Below are positions 25,901 to 33,497 of a stretch of DNA of 64,000 nt, piece by piece; position 1 is the first letter of the stretch; every line of letters starts with the position of its first letter. Location: the NCBI GenBank assembly GCA_019135895.1, contig JAGVVH010000154.1, forward strand, positions 38,673 to 102,672, in the 5' to 3' direction. The notes under the pieces were generated by a model. It worked only from the letters and a program-made list of their open reading frames with translations, was not told the origin of the DNA and did no database searches. This DNA comes from Bacteroidota bacterium (GTDB lineage Bacteria; Bacteroidota; Bacteroidia; Bacteroidales; WCHB1-69). The translations under genes were made by a program, and so were the position numbers.

Positions 25901-27537
25901 TTGAAGTTAAAGCAAATATTGACACTTTACGCGTCGGCTTTTTATCTCCTTTTCTTGAGTCTTTTAGCCAGATTGTCTCTGGAAACGCTTCAGGTGAGCT
26001 TACTTTCATTGCCAAACCCGATTCTACCTTTTTTAACGGAAAAGTAAAGGTAATCGATGGATTACTGGGCATTGCGCAGCTTAATACAGTTTACAAAATC
26101 CAAAATCAGACTATTGAATTTAATAATAAGGGTTTTGAGTTTAAAAATATTACTCTTTCAGATATTGCAAATAACAAAGCAATCCTCAATGGTCATGTCT
26201 ATCACCATAATTTTAAGGATTTTAAAATTGATTTGACAGTGGAAACAGATAAAATATTGGCTTTAAATACTGTTAAACAACCTGATACTTATTTTTATGG
26301 AGTGGGTTTTGTAAAAGGAAAAGTTACAATTGTTGGAGATGAGAAAATTTTGTACTTTAAAGGAAATAATTTAAAAACACTTGCCGGAAGTAAACTTTAT
26401 TTACCCGTCACTTTCTCGGATAAAGTCTATGAAACTGAAGGAATAAGGTTTAAAGTTGACCTATCTAATCCTGTTAATAGTCTTAAACCAACTAATGATG
26501 AATCTGATATGGTGGTTGATTTTGACTTTATTTTCGATGTTACCCGAGATGCTGAAGTTCAACTTGACTTGGATCCCTCTATCGGGGGGACATTGCTTTG
26601 TCGATCCGATGGAAAATTAAGAATTGAATATAATTCTTTGTCTAATCTGAATCTTACGGGTATGCTAACACTTTTTTCAGGAAAATTTGCCATGTCACTG
26701 AAAGATGTTATTTTGAATACAAAATTCGACATCGTCTCCGGAGGAACTGTTACTTTTAACGGACCCATAGAAAATTCAACTCTTAATGCTCAGGCTCTTT
26801 ATAAAACAACTGCTTCTCTTACAGATATTATTCCTGATATTGGAATTCGAAGAACACAAGTCCATGCTTTTATTAATCTTAATGGAAACCTGATGAGTCC
26901 TAATATCGGTTTTTCTTTTGAGCTCCCAAATGCAAGCAATGATATCAATAGTATGTTGTATAGTGCAATTGATACAAGTAATGTACATAATGTTGCCAAG
27001 CAATTTTTCTCATTAGTTTTCTTTTCCAAGTTTTCTTCCGAAGTTAATGCCGAACAACTTGCTTCAACTATTGGAAATACCGGTATTGATATGTTGTCAG
27101 GAATTGTTGGAAATTTTATCTCAAAACAAATTAAATATGCTGATGTCGGTGTAATCTATAAAAGTGCTGACAATTCTCATTCTGCCGAATATGGTATTAA
27201 TGCTTCAATTCCTCTGTTAAATGACAGAATTGTTATTGAAACCAACCTCGGTTATAGCGATGACAAAACTGTTGAGAATTCAGCTTCCAATTTTATTGGG
27301 GATGTCAGTATTGAATATCTTATTACGGAATCAGGAAACTGGAGAGTTAAAATTTTTAATTTCAACGATGAATACTCTACCCTCGACCTTACTACAAAAA
27401 ATTCTCAGGGAGTAGGAATTGCCTTGATTTATAAACAAGAATTTAATAATGCAAAAGATATTCGCGAATCTTTTAGAAGAAAATCAAAAACAAATCAAAA
27501 TTTAAAAAAAATAAAAAATGAAAAAGAAAGAAAATAA
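22915..27537 (+). CDS. tamB: TamB/AsmA-like translocation and assembly protein
   Basis: Large inner-membrane-anchored periplasmic protein of 1540 residues, probably bridging the envelope in lipid or outer-membrane protein transport. A positively charged start (GRKITKK) is followed by a signal anchor (~10-32). A long beta-rich repeat region follows. The C-terminal ~450 residues carry the DUF490/TamB hallmarks (SGKFAMSLKDVILNTKFDIVSGGTVTFNG; LNGNLMSPNIGFSFELPNA). No in-frame ATG exists near the start; TTG at 22915 is the best candidate and lies inside a small inverted repeat. It overlaps the following permease gene by 20 bases. Divergence from tsaD recurs in Bacteroidota by my recollection. Confidence 0.9.
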   Translation: MGRKITKKIAIVLLWVLGVLIALDLILVGLFFIPKFQNAVVDKVTSYITQKWGSEISIGSIYLTPTLKLVVRDFHIKDYRDNDMIRVNYAKTRIKYFKKSPISIAFGSLRFDDADVIVRKYVGDESVNIALWAEKFKSDKPKKGFILRADRLEMTNSRFLYVNDSSRVYNGGIDEMDYSYFEIKNIDFHSTDFTINSDDISFRISDICFDQYTGFKLLAGKGNFRINNKNLICEDGHFVTPYSSAFLDLTFNYYDWSSYSEFVDSVMFDAVVRPSSLSMKDIACFAPSLKGMDETFVLTGLVKGPVNKLSIDEFVVHYGNSTSLAGDLVIGNAAEEENLNFNLNLLDARLNISDLLLFTLPGGDTISIPKQFANAGAIKVNGYFFGELTKFETQVNLYSDAGDLFANLVVDDDAGNLTYEGRFASQNFNLGKILPNQKYLGIVSLNSKISGTAESPKYSNNFSKSIKAHLEGDAGRFDFYGYPIKNITFAGLYGDKKYDGKISSLDTNFSFNFTGLIDLNRTIPNFKSFISLDRFAPGKMLKYVGKIDTSSSQNFDKFFLYVKKHPNIELSFESLELNISGDRFEGLNGYVGVDGLNYRQDSASVKGERIRLTAINTASGLHKFILKSNFVNATMTTNYELNSLFDSLAEVGYRYFPNLLPEKNITLKKSTKIKDDKEYYFNFFVQTFRTREILALFYPGMRVAPLSTVNVHINSKQHNDSLNINIEHFSIKEKVKVENFVADGHADSDSTFILMLNCKDVILPQKKNDIVFSNIGFHSTIFKNIINYDLTWNNPASISKDESRLSGYVNALDKNNILAKFINSSLYVNSRKWTFNENHLIHLQNNDLVFDNVTLKSDRSQINVNGVFSFSGNDNLNIDIKNVDLSQINTFASNLNMKFGGDISAKIKVSSWNNARLFTGKLLVDRFVFNDALFGNLFLAAAAPQGSLLGFGGGIFHRDININSSIIDNYTLKNYNDEKIKLANLSGVYNSNIPSLEVKANIDTLRVGFLSPFLESFSQIVSGNASGELTFIAKPDSTFFNGKVKVIDGLLGIAQLNTVYKIQNQTIEFNNKGFEFKNITLSDIANNKAILNGHVYHHNFKDFKIDLTVETDKILALNTVKQPDTYFYGVGFVKGKVTIVGDEKILYFKGNNLKTLAGSKLYLPVTFSDKVYETEGIRFKVDLSNPVNSLKPTNDESDMVVDFDFIFDVTRDAEVQLDLDPSIGGTLLCRSDGKLRIEYNSLSNLNLTGMLTLFSGKFAMSLKDVILNTKFDIVSGGTVTFNGPIENSTLNAQALYKTTASLTDIIPDIGIRRTQVHAFINLNGNLMSPNIGFSFELPNASNDINSMLYSAIDTSNVHNVAKQFFSLVFFSKFSSEVNAEQLASTIGNTGIDMLSGIVGNFISKQIKYADVGVIYKSADNSHSAEYGINASIPLLNDRIVIETNLGYSDDKTVENSASNFIGDVSIEYLITESGNWRVKIFNFNDEYSTLDLTTKNSQGVGIALIYKQEFNNAKDIRESFRRKSKTNQNLKKIKNEKERK
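22923..22930 (-). promoter_or_regulatory. Probable tsaD -7 box inside the 5' end of tamB
   Basis: TAATTTTG on the minus strand (CAAAATTA on plus), 21 bases upstream of the tsaD ATG. It forms one arm of the inverted repeat AATTTTG-GGACG-CAAAATT at 22911-22929. Confidence 0.35.
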
Positions 27538-28654
27538 TTATGGTACTATTGTAGCCATCTTGTTGTTTCTTAGTTTTTTATGTTTTATTGGTTGGTATTT
27601 TTCGGACATCGTGATATATATGTTCCTTGCTTTGGTATTATCTGTTCTTGGAAGTCCTATTGTTAAATTACTTAGCTTAATCCAGCTGAAAAAGAAAAAA
27701 ATCCCACAGACTCTTTCTGCTGCAATTGCCCTGATTCTGATTGTCGGACTATTTGCTTTCTTTTTTTATCTCTTAATCCCTCTTGTGATTTCCGAATTCA
27801 AATCACTTGCTGCCATTGATCCGGAAGTAATAGCAGATACCATTTCTGCCGGCTTAGTTAAAACGGAATCTTATTTGAAAAATATCGGTTTTCTTTTACC
27901 TTCCGACAATCTTGGAGATATTCTTAGTGATAAAATTAGAACCCTGATCTCACAACTTAATGTTGGGAATATTTTCGGAGGGACAATTCATCTTGCAGTA
28001 GCTCTTTTTGTAGGTGCTTTTTCTGTCATTTTTATGACTTTTTTCTCTTTGAAGGACAATGAGATTTTTTTTAAAATGATTAAGAAGTTAATCCCCATTG
28101 CTTATCGCGATAGTTTTGACCATATTCTGTCAGCAACTAAAAAACAATTGGTGAGATATTTTTCCGGTGTGCTTCTTGAAATGATTATTATGGGTTCTAT
28201 CGAGGCCATCATTTGCTATATTCTTGGCGTTCCCAATCCTCTTATTATTGGTTTAATAGGTGGCCTGCTGAATATAATTCCATATGTGGGACCTCTAATC
28301 GGTCTTTTTATTGGAATTATTATCTCAATTACAGGAATGATTCCTATAAATCCAACACAGGCTGTTCTTGTTATCACCGGAGTGAAAGTAATGGTTGCTT
28401 TTGGATTTGCAAAATTACTTGACGACTTTTTATTGCAACCTCTTATATATGGGAAGAGTGTACAAGCTCATCCATTGGAAATCTTTATCGTAATTCTTGC
28501 TGCTGCGCAAATAGGAGGTATTCTGGGAATGATATTGGCAGTACCTGCCTATTCGTTGCTTCGTATTGTGGTTAAAGAGTTCTTTGGTCAATATTATTTC
28601 AAAGAGGAGCCAAAAATTGATATTTCAAACTCGAAAGTTATCGAAAAAGAGTAG
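27518..28654 (+). CDS. AI-2E family transporter (PerM/YdiK-like membrane protein)
   Basis: Polytopic membrane protein of 378 residues with about eight hydrophobic helices. The family core GLIGGLLNIIPYVGPLIGLFIG lies in the second half, followed by LLQPLIYGKSVQAHPLEIF and the loop AAQIGGILGMILAVPAYSLLRI. Family members include exporters of AI-2 and Na+/H+ antiporter-like proteins, so the substrate cannot be named. It starts within the tamB 3' end (20-base overlap), consistent with a tamB-permease operon. There is no terminator after it, but hldD has its own -7 box downstream. Confidence 0.9.
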   Translation: MKKKENNYGTIVAILLFLSFLCFIGWYFSDIVIYMFLALVLSVLGSPIVKLLSLIQLKKKKIPQTLSAAIALILIVGLFAFFFYLLIPLVISEFKSLAAIDPEVIADTISAGLVKTESYLKNIGFLLPSDNLGDILSDKIRTLISQLNVGNIFGGTIHLAVALFVGAFSVIFMTFFSLKDNEIFFKMIKKLIPIAYRDSFDHILSATKKQLVRYFSGVLLEMIIMGSIEAIICYILGVPNPLIIGLIGGLLNIIPYVGPLIGLFIGIIISITGMIPINPTQAVLVITGVKVMVAFGFAKLLDDFLLQPLIYGKSVQAHPLEIFIVILAAAQIGGILGMILAVPAYSLLRIVVKEFFGQYYFKEEPKIDISNSKVIEKE

Positions 28655-28777
28655 TCATTTTCTCTCTTCAATCTTCCTAAATTAATTGAACATATTATTC
28701 TAATCTTATGGATTATTGAATTATATGTCATATTATCAAGCAAAAAAAACACTTTCTCAGAACAGATAAAAAATAAT

Positions 28778-28785
28778 TATCTTTG
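28778..28785 (+). promoter_or_regulatory. -7 promoter box for hldD
   Basis: TATCTTTG followed by CC, ending 15 bases before the hldD ATG, so the mRNA leader must be very short. Confidence 0.55.
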
Positions 28786-28800
28786 CCAAAAATTTGAATC

Positions 28801-29766
28801 ATGATTGTAGTTACGGGCGCAGCCGGTTTTATTGGCAGTTGCATGGTAGGAAAACTAAACTCGCTTAATATTGATAATATTATTATTGTTGATGATTTTA
28901 ATAAGGAAAGTAAACTAAAGAATTGGGAAAATAAACATTTTTGCGATAAGATTCAACGAGAAGATTTTTTCAAATGGGCCGAAATTAATATTCAAAAGAT
29001 TAATTTTATTATTCATTTAGGAGCTAGAACAGATACCACTGAAAGCGACTATTCTGTTTTTGAAGATTTAAATCTATCCTATTCCCAAAGAATGTGGAGT
29101 TTTGCTACCAAACATGGAATTCCACTTTTATATGCTTCATCTGCAGCTACATATGGCGATGGAAAATTTGGATATAGTGACAGTGAAGAAAATATTCCCA
29201 AGTTAGTTCCCTTAAATGCATATGGTAAATCAAAAAATGAATTTGATAAATGGGTTCTCAAACAGAAAAATCAGCCACCTTATTGGGCAGGATTTAAGTT
29301 TTTTAATGTTTACGGACCTAATGAATATCATAAAGGACGCATGGCGTCTGTAATTTATCATTGCTTTAATCAGATACATGAAACCGGCAAGATGAAATTA
29401 TTTCGATCTCACAACCAGGCCTACCTTGACGGAGAACAACTTCGTGATTTTATTTATGTAAAAGACGTTGTCAATGTTTTATATTGGTTTTTGCAAAAGC
29501 CACGGAAAAGCTCTATCTATAACTTAGGAACCGGATACGCACGTCATTTTCTATCTTTAGCAAATGCTACTTTCAAAGCCTTGAATATAGAACCATCTAT
29601 TGAATTTATTGACATTCCTTTAGACATTCGTAATCAATATCAATACTATACTCAAGCTGAAATGAAAAAATTGAAAAGTCTAGGATATAGAAAATCTTTT
29701 CATTCATTAGAAAATGGGATCGATGAATATGTAACACGTTATCTGAAGAAAAATATGATTTATTAA
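28801..29766 (+). CDS. hldD: ADP-L-glycero-D-manno-heptose 6-epimerase
   Basis: Extended SDR enzyme that epimerises ADP-D,D-heptose to ADP-L,D-heptose for the LPS inner core. It has the NAD-binding motif MIVVTGAAGFIGS at the N-terminus, the catalytic Ser region LLYASSAATYGDG and YGKSKNEFDKWV with the active YxxxK. The segments FKFFNVYGPNEYHKGRMASV and DFIYVKDVVNVLYWF are typical of RfaD/HldD. The 321-residue length is normal. It has its own -7 box. Other heptose genes are not in the window. Confidence 0.93.
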   Translation: MIVVTGAAGFIGSCMVGKLNSLNIDNIIIVDDFNKESKLKNWENKHFCDKIQREDFFKWAEINIQKINFIIHLGARTDTTESDYSVFEDLNLSYSQRMWSFATKHGIPLLYASSAATYGDGKFGYSDSEENIPKLVPLNAYGKSKNEFDKWVLKQKNQPPYWAGFKFFNVYGPNEYHKGRMASVIYHCFNQIHETGKMKLFRSHNQAYLDGEQLRDFIYVKDVVNVLYWFLQKPRKSSIYNLGTGYARHFLSLANATFKALNIEPSIEFIDIPLDIRNQYQYYTQAEMKKLKSLGYRKSFHSLENGIDEYVTRYLKKNMIY

Positions 29767-29850
29767 AATTAATAATCTAATAATCAAATAGTTAATTTAA
29801 TTTCATTAAATATCCTCATAAATTATTTTATTTTTCCAAACTATTTTTTA

Positions 29851-29858
29851 TACCTTTG
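29851..29858 (+). promoter_or_regulatory. -7 promoter box upstream of recQ
   Basis: TACCTTTG followed by TT, 16 bases before the small upstream ORF and 78 bases before recQ. A transcript from here would carry both. Confidence 0.5.
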
Positions 29859-29873
29859 TTAAACAATTTACTG

Positions 29874-29936
29874 ATGGACAAAACCACAAAAAAAAAGCAT
29901 TTATCATTTAAAGCAATATTCATCGTTAATCACTAA
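29874..29936 (+). CDS. Possible 20-residue leader ORF coupled to recQ
   Basis: ATG at 29874 opens MDKTTKKKHLSFKAIFIVNH and stops at TAA 29934-29936, which shares its last A with the recQ ATG (TAATG). It lies entirely between the -7 box and recQ. It is basic and too short for homology. It may be a translational coupler or regulator of recQ, or chance; expression is not shown by the sequence. Confidence 0.3.
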   Translation: MDKTTKKKHLSFKAIFIVNH

Positions 29937-32134
29937 TGGAAAATTTTACTAATAAAGAAATATATTCAAAGCTGAAAAACATTTTCGGCTACAATAGTTT
30001 TAAAGGGGAACAGCTTAAAATCATAAAATCTTTACTCAAAGGAAAAGATTGTTTTGTAATTATGCCAACGGGCGGGGGAAAATCACTTTGTTATCAGTTG
30101 CCTGCTTTGATGTTAGACGGGACGGCAATAATTATTTCCCCACTTATAGCACTGATGAAAAATCAAGTAGACGCAATTCGTAACTTTGGTACCGATTTGG
30201 GAATTGCCCATTTTCTAAACTCATCACTTACAAGAGCTGAAATCAAACTTGTGAAAGATGACTTACTTTCCGGAAAAACCAAATTATTATATGTTGCACC
30301 AGAATCTCTTACCAAAGAAGAAAACATTGAATTTTTTCAGGATATAAATATCTCTTTTTATGCTATTGATGAAGCTCATTGTATATCAGAATGGGGACAT
30401 GATTTCAGACCTGAATACAGACGAATAAGAACTATTATTGATGCAATAGGGAAGAAAGTCCCAGTTATTGCTTTAACTGCAACTGCAACTCCAAAAGTTC
30501 AGAGCGATATTCAAAAGAACCTTGCAATGGACAAAGCAGATATATCAATTTCTTCATTTAACAGACCAAATCTTTATTATGAAATTCGCGAAAAGACTCC
30601 AAATATTGACAAGGAAATTGTAAAATTTATCAAGAGTAATTCAGGAAAATCAGGAATAATTTATTGCTTAAGCAGAAAAAAAGTTGAAGAACTTGCCAGC
30701 TTTTTACAAGTAAACAAAATCCGCGCCCTACCCTATCATGCAGGACTTGATTCTTCCACACGTGTAAATAATCAGGATGCATTTCTGATGGAAAAAGCAG
30801 AGATTATTGTTGCCACTATTGCGTTCGGAATGGGAATTGACAAGCCTGATGTTCGCTTCGTAATTCATTATGATATGCCTAAAAGCCTAGAAGGATATTA
30901 TCAGGAAACCGGCAGATCTGGCCGCGACGACGGAGAAGGGCTCTGTATTGCTTTTTATGATTACAAAGATCTTTATAAACTTGAAAAATTCTCAAATAAA
31001 AAATCGGTTGCTGAACAGGAAATTGTAAAACAATTATTAGCGGAAACAGCATCTTATGCCGAATCAACAAGCTGTAGAAGAAAACATTTACTTCACTACT
31101 TTGGAGAAAATTATGAAGTAGAAACTTGTAACAATTGTGATAACTGTAATCATCCAAAGCCTAAAATGAATGCTTCCGAACAAGTTCAACTGGCAATTGA
31201 AATTATTCAAACTGTAAAACAACAATTTAAGGAAGATCACATTATCGATATATTAACAGGTGATAAAACTACTTCTATTATTAAATTCAAACATAATAAA
31301 CTTAAACAGTTCGGCGAAGGACAAGAATTTAATAAAAAGTTTTGGTCTAATGTCATCAGACTGGCAATTTTTGAAGGATTAATTATTAAGGATATTGAAA
31401 ATTACGGACTTTTAAAAGTTACTCCCAAAGGGGAAAAATATTTAAGCAACCCTTATACTATTAATATTGCAAAACCGGTTACCGACGATTCTGATGAAGA
31501 TAGTGACATGATGGACGAGGTTGTCCCTAAAGGAGATGCCATCGACAAAACTCTTTTCTCTCTGCTAAAGGATTTAAGAAAGACTATTTCTCAAAAGGAA
31601 AACTTACCTCCTTATATTATTTTTCAAGACCCTTCTTTGGAAGATATGTGCATTCAGTATCCTACCAACATTGAAGAAATGACTCATATCAGCGGTGTTG
31701 GAACCGGAAAGGCTCAGAAGTATGGCAGACCTTTTGCTGAGTTGATAAAAAAATATGTTGTTGAAAACGAAATTGAAAGACCTCAGGATTTTATCGTAAA
31801 ATCTGTTGTTAAAAAGTCGGCTATCAAAGTGTATATTATCCAAAGTATCGACAGAAAACTGAATTTTGAAGATATTTCTATTGCTAAAGGATTGGAAATG
31901 GATGAACTTCTCACTGAAATTGAAAATATTGTAGCTTCCGGAACAAAACTTGATATCAGTTACTATATTGATGAATACATTGAACCCTATCATCAGGATG
32001 AAATTCTAGATTACTTCTCTGAAGCCGAGACCGACTCTGTTGAAAAGGCACTTAAATCTCTGGGAGAAGACGAATATTCTTTGGAAGAAATCAGAATTAT
32101 GCGTATCAAATACATGTCTGATGTTGGTAATTAA
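29936..32134 (+). CDS. recQ: ATP-dependent DNA helicase RecQ
   Basis: 3'-5' DNA helicase of recombination and repair, 732 residues. The helicase motifs are motif I MPTGGGKSLCYQLPA, motif II DEAHCISEWGHDFRPEY, motif III ALTATATP, and motif VI QETGRSGRDDGEG. The zinc region has the cysteines of TSCRRKHLLHYFGE and CNNCDNC. A winged-helix RQC domain and an HRDC domain (LLKDLRKTISQKENLPPYII) follow. The last ~110 residues form an additional helical domain like the HTH_40-type tail of many Bacteroidota RecQ proteins. The ATG overlaps the stop of a 20-residue upstream ORF. The Skp-like gene follows after 33 bases. Confidence 0.95.
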   Translation: MENFTNKEIYSKLKNIFGYNSFKGEQLKIIKSLLKGKDCFVIMPTGGGKSLCYQLPALMLDGTAIIISPLIALMKNQVDAIRNFGTDLGIAHFLNSSLTRAEIKLVKDDLLSGKTKLLYVAPESLTKEENIEFFQDINISFYAIDEAHCISEWGHDFRPEYRRIRTIIDAIGKKVPVIALTATATPKVQSDIQKNLAMDKADISISSFNRPNLYYEIREKTPNIDKEIVKFIKSNSGKSGIIYCLSRKKVEELASFLQVNKIRALPYHAGLDSSTRVNNQDAFLMEKAEIIVATIAFGMGIDKPDVRFVIHYDMPKSLEGYYQETGRSGRDDGEGLCIAFYDYKDLYKLEKFSNKKSVAEQEIVKQLLAETASYAESTSCRRKHLLHYFGENYEVETCNNCDNCNHPKPKMNASEQVQLAIEIIQTVKQQFKEDHIIDILTGDKTTSIIKFKHNKLKQFGEGQEFNKKFWSNVIRLAIFEGLIIKDIENYGLLKVTPKGEKYLSNPYTINIAKPVTDDSDEDSDMMDEVVPKGDAIDKTLFSLLKDLRKTISQKENLPPYIIFQDPSLEDMCIQYPTNIEEMTHISGVGTGKAQKYGRPFAELIKKYVVENEIERPQDFIVKSVVKKSAIKVYIIQSIDRKLNFEDISIAKGLEMDELLTEIENIVASGTKLDISYYIDEYIEPYHQDEILDYFSEAETDSVEKALKSLGEDEYSLEEIRIMRIKYMSDVGN

Positions 32135-32167
32135 TAAGAAAAATATATAATAAATTAAATTTTTAGT

Positions 32168-32863
32168 ATGAATACTTTTGAAGAAGAGACTAATTTGACC
32201 TCAGTTGAAGAAAAAAAGGAAATTGAAGTTATTCCACAAGTTCAAAAAGAAAAAGATTGTCACAAAAGGATGCTATCTCCGATTTTTCGGATTGTCCTTG
32301 ACCTATTTATGATAATTGCTATTATAGTGCTTTTTTTACTTTACTTTTTCTTTCCAAGAGAAAAAGCTACCCCAAAACCAACTTATACTGGACTTCCCGG
32401 AACAGGGGAAATTGTTTATATCAACATTGATACAATCAATGAAAATTATGATTTAGTTGATATTTTAACAAAAGATATTGAAACTGAACAGGCTAAGCAG
32501 GAAGCCATCTTTGCTAATCGACAAAAGGCTTTGGAAAACAAATACAACCAGTTCCAAAAGAATTACCAAGCCAATATACTGACGCCTGCCCAAATTCAAA
32601 ACACTCAGGAACAATTGACTAAAGAAAATACTATTCTTCAACAAGAATATGAAAAAGTATCTTCAGATCTCCAAACCAGGCATATGGCTGCTTTACAGCA
32701 AATTGCAGACTCTTTAATGAGTGCTGCCAAGCGTATTAATTCCGGAAGAAATGCATCCTTTATCTTTACTTATCAATACGGAGGACAACTAATTGTTGCC
32801 GATCCAACAAAAGATATTACCAAAGAAGTATTGGAAGAGCTAAACAAACCATATAAAAAATAA
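32168..32863 (+). CDS. Membrane-anchored Skp/OmpH-like periplasmic chaperone
   Basis: A 231-residue protein with a charged N-terminus (~50 residues, cytoplasmic), one transmembrane helix (FRIVLDLFMIIAIIVLFLLY, about residues 38-60), and a periplasmic part that starts IVYINIDTINENYDLV. The latter resembles the OmpH beta strand followed by a long coiled coil (~residues 95-185, Gln/Lys/Glu-rich) and a short C-terminal beta region (SFIFTYQYGGQLIVADPTKDIT), the Skp layout. Skp normally has a cleaved signal; a membrane anchor with a long cytoplasmic tail is common in Bacteroidota homologues. It is likely cotranscribed with recQ. Confidence 0.8.
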   Translation: MNTFEEETNLTSVEEKKEIEVIPQVQKEKDCHKRMLSPIFRIVLDLFMIIAIIVLFLLYFFFPREKATPKPTYTGLPGTGEIVYINIDTINENYDLVDILTKDIETEQAKQEAIFANRQKALENKYNQFQKNYQANILTPAQIQNTQEQLTKENTILQQEYEKVSSDLQTRHMAALQQIADSLMSAAKRINSGRNASFIFTYQYGGQLIVADPTKDITKEVLEELNKPYKK

Positions 32864-32937
32864 CTTCAATTTTATTTATTTCTTTTTTATTTAATATAGA
32901 TTAAAATAGAATTACTGACTTTAAAAATTACAACTAT

Positions 32938-33486
32938 ATGAAGAAAATTATTTTATACTCTTTATTATTTACATTACTTACATTTACATATTCATGCAAC
33001 CATTTTGGGAAAAAAGGTACTATTGACCCTGACGACACTATGCGAGGTAGAAAAGTGATGGAATGGAATAGCGACAAGACTCCAAAAGTGGTTTATTTTT
33101 ACAAGATAGATGAAAACGGAAATATGACAAAAGAAAAAATCCGTGAAGTGCATTATTTCCCGGGGAAAAAGAAATATATCGAAGGTAATCTGAAAAATAA
33201 TCTGAGAGAAGGACAGTGGCGGTCTTATTTCATTGACGGAAAAGTTAATTCTGAGGGTATATATGTGCAGGGAAAAGAAAATGGAACTTATAAAGTATAT
33301 CGTGAAACCGGCAAACCACTTTATGTCGGACATTATAATATGGGAATATGTGATGGGGAATGGCGTTTTTATGATGTTAATGGTTTGCTTGAAAGAAAAA
33401 TGATTGCTGATTCATTAACAGTTGTTTGTGGAAGTTGCCCAAAATGTATCAGAAATATAATGAAACAATCAAATAATAATAAATAA
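32938..33486 (+). CDS. Lipoprotein with MORN-like (YwqK-type) repeats
   Basis: A 182-residue lipoprotein with signal MKKIILYSLLFTLLTFTYSC and the lipobox TYSC, giving a lipidated Cys20. Repeats of the YwqK/MORN-variant type follow: KKYIEGNLKNNLREGQWRSY, then GKVNSEGIYVQGKENGTYKVY, then GHYNMGICDGEWRFYDVNG. The C-terminus has CGSCPKC. YwqK proteins are sometimes annotated as antitoxins, but a lipidated surface protein makes that role doubtful here. It lies 11 bases upstream of tryptophanase, so the two are likely one transcript. Confidence 0.85.
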   Translation: MKKIILYSLLFTLLTFTYSCNHFGKKGTIDPDDTMRGRKVMEWNSDKTPKVVYFYKIDENGNMTKEKIREVHYFPGKKKYIEGNLKNNLREGQWRSYFIDGKVNSEGIYVQGKENGTYKVYRETGKPLYVGHYNMGICDGEWRFYDVNGLLERKMIADSLTVVCGSCPKCIRNIMKQSNNNK

Positions 33487-33497
33487 AAATAAATATT

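Noticed and set aside
32938..33486. YwqK-type antitoxin of a toxin-antitoxin system
   Set aside because: The protein has a lipoprotein signal and no toxin-like partner gene is adjacent; the antitoxin label seems to be an inherited annotation.
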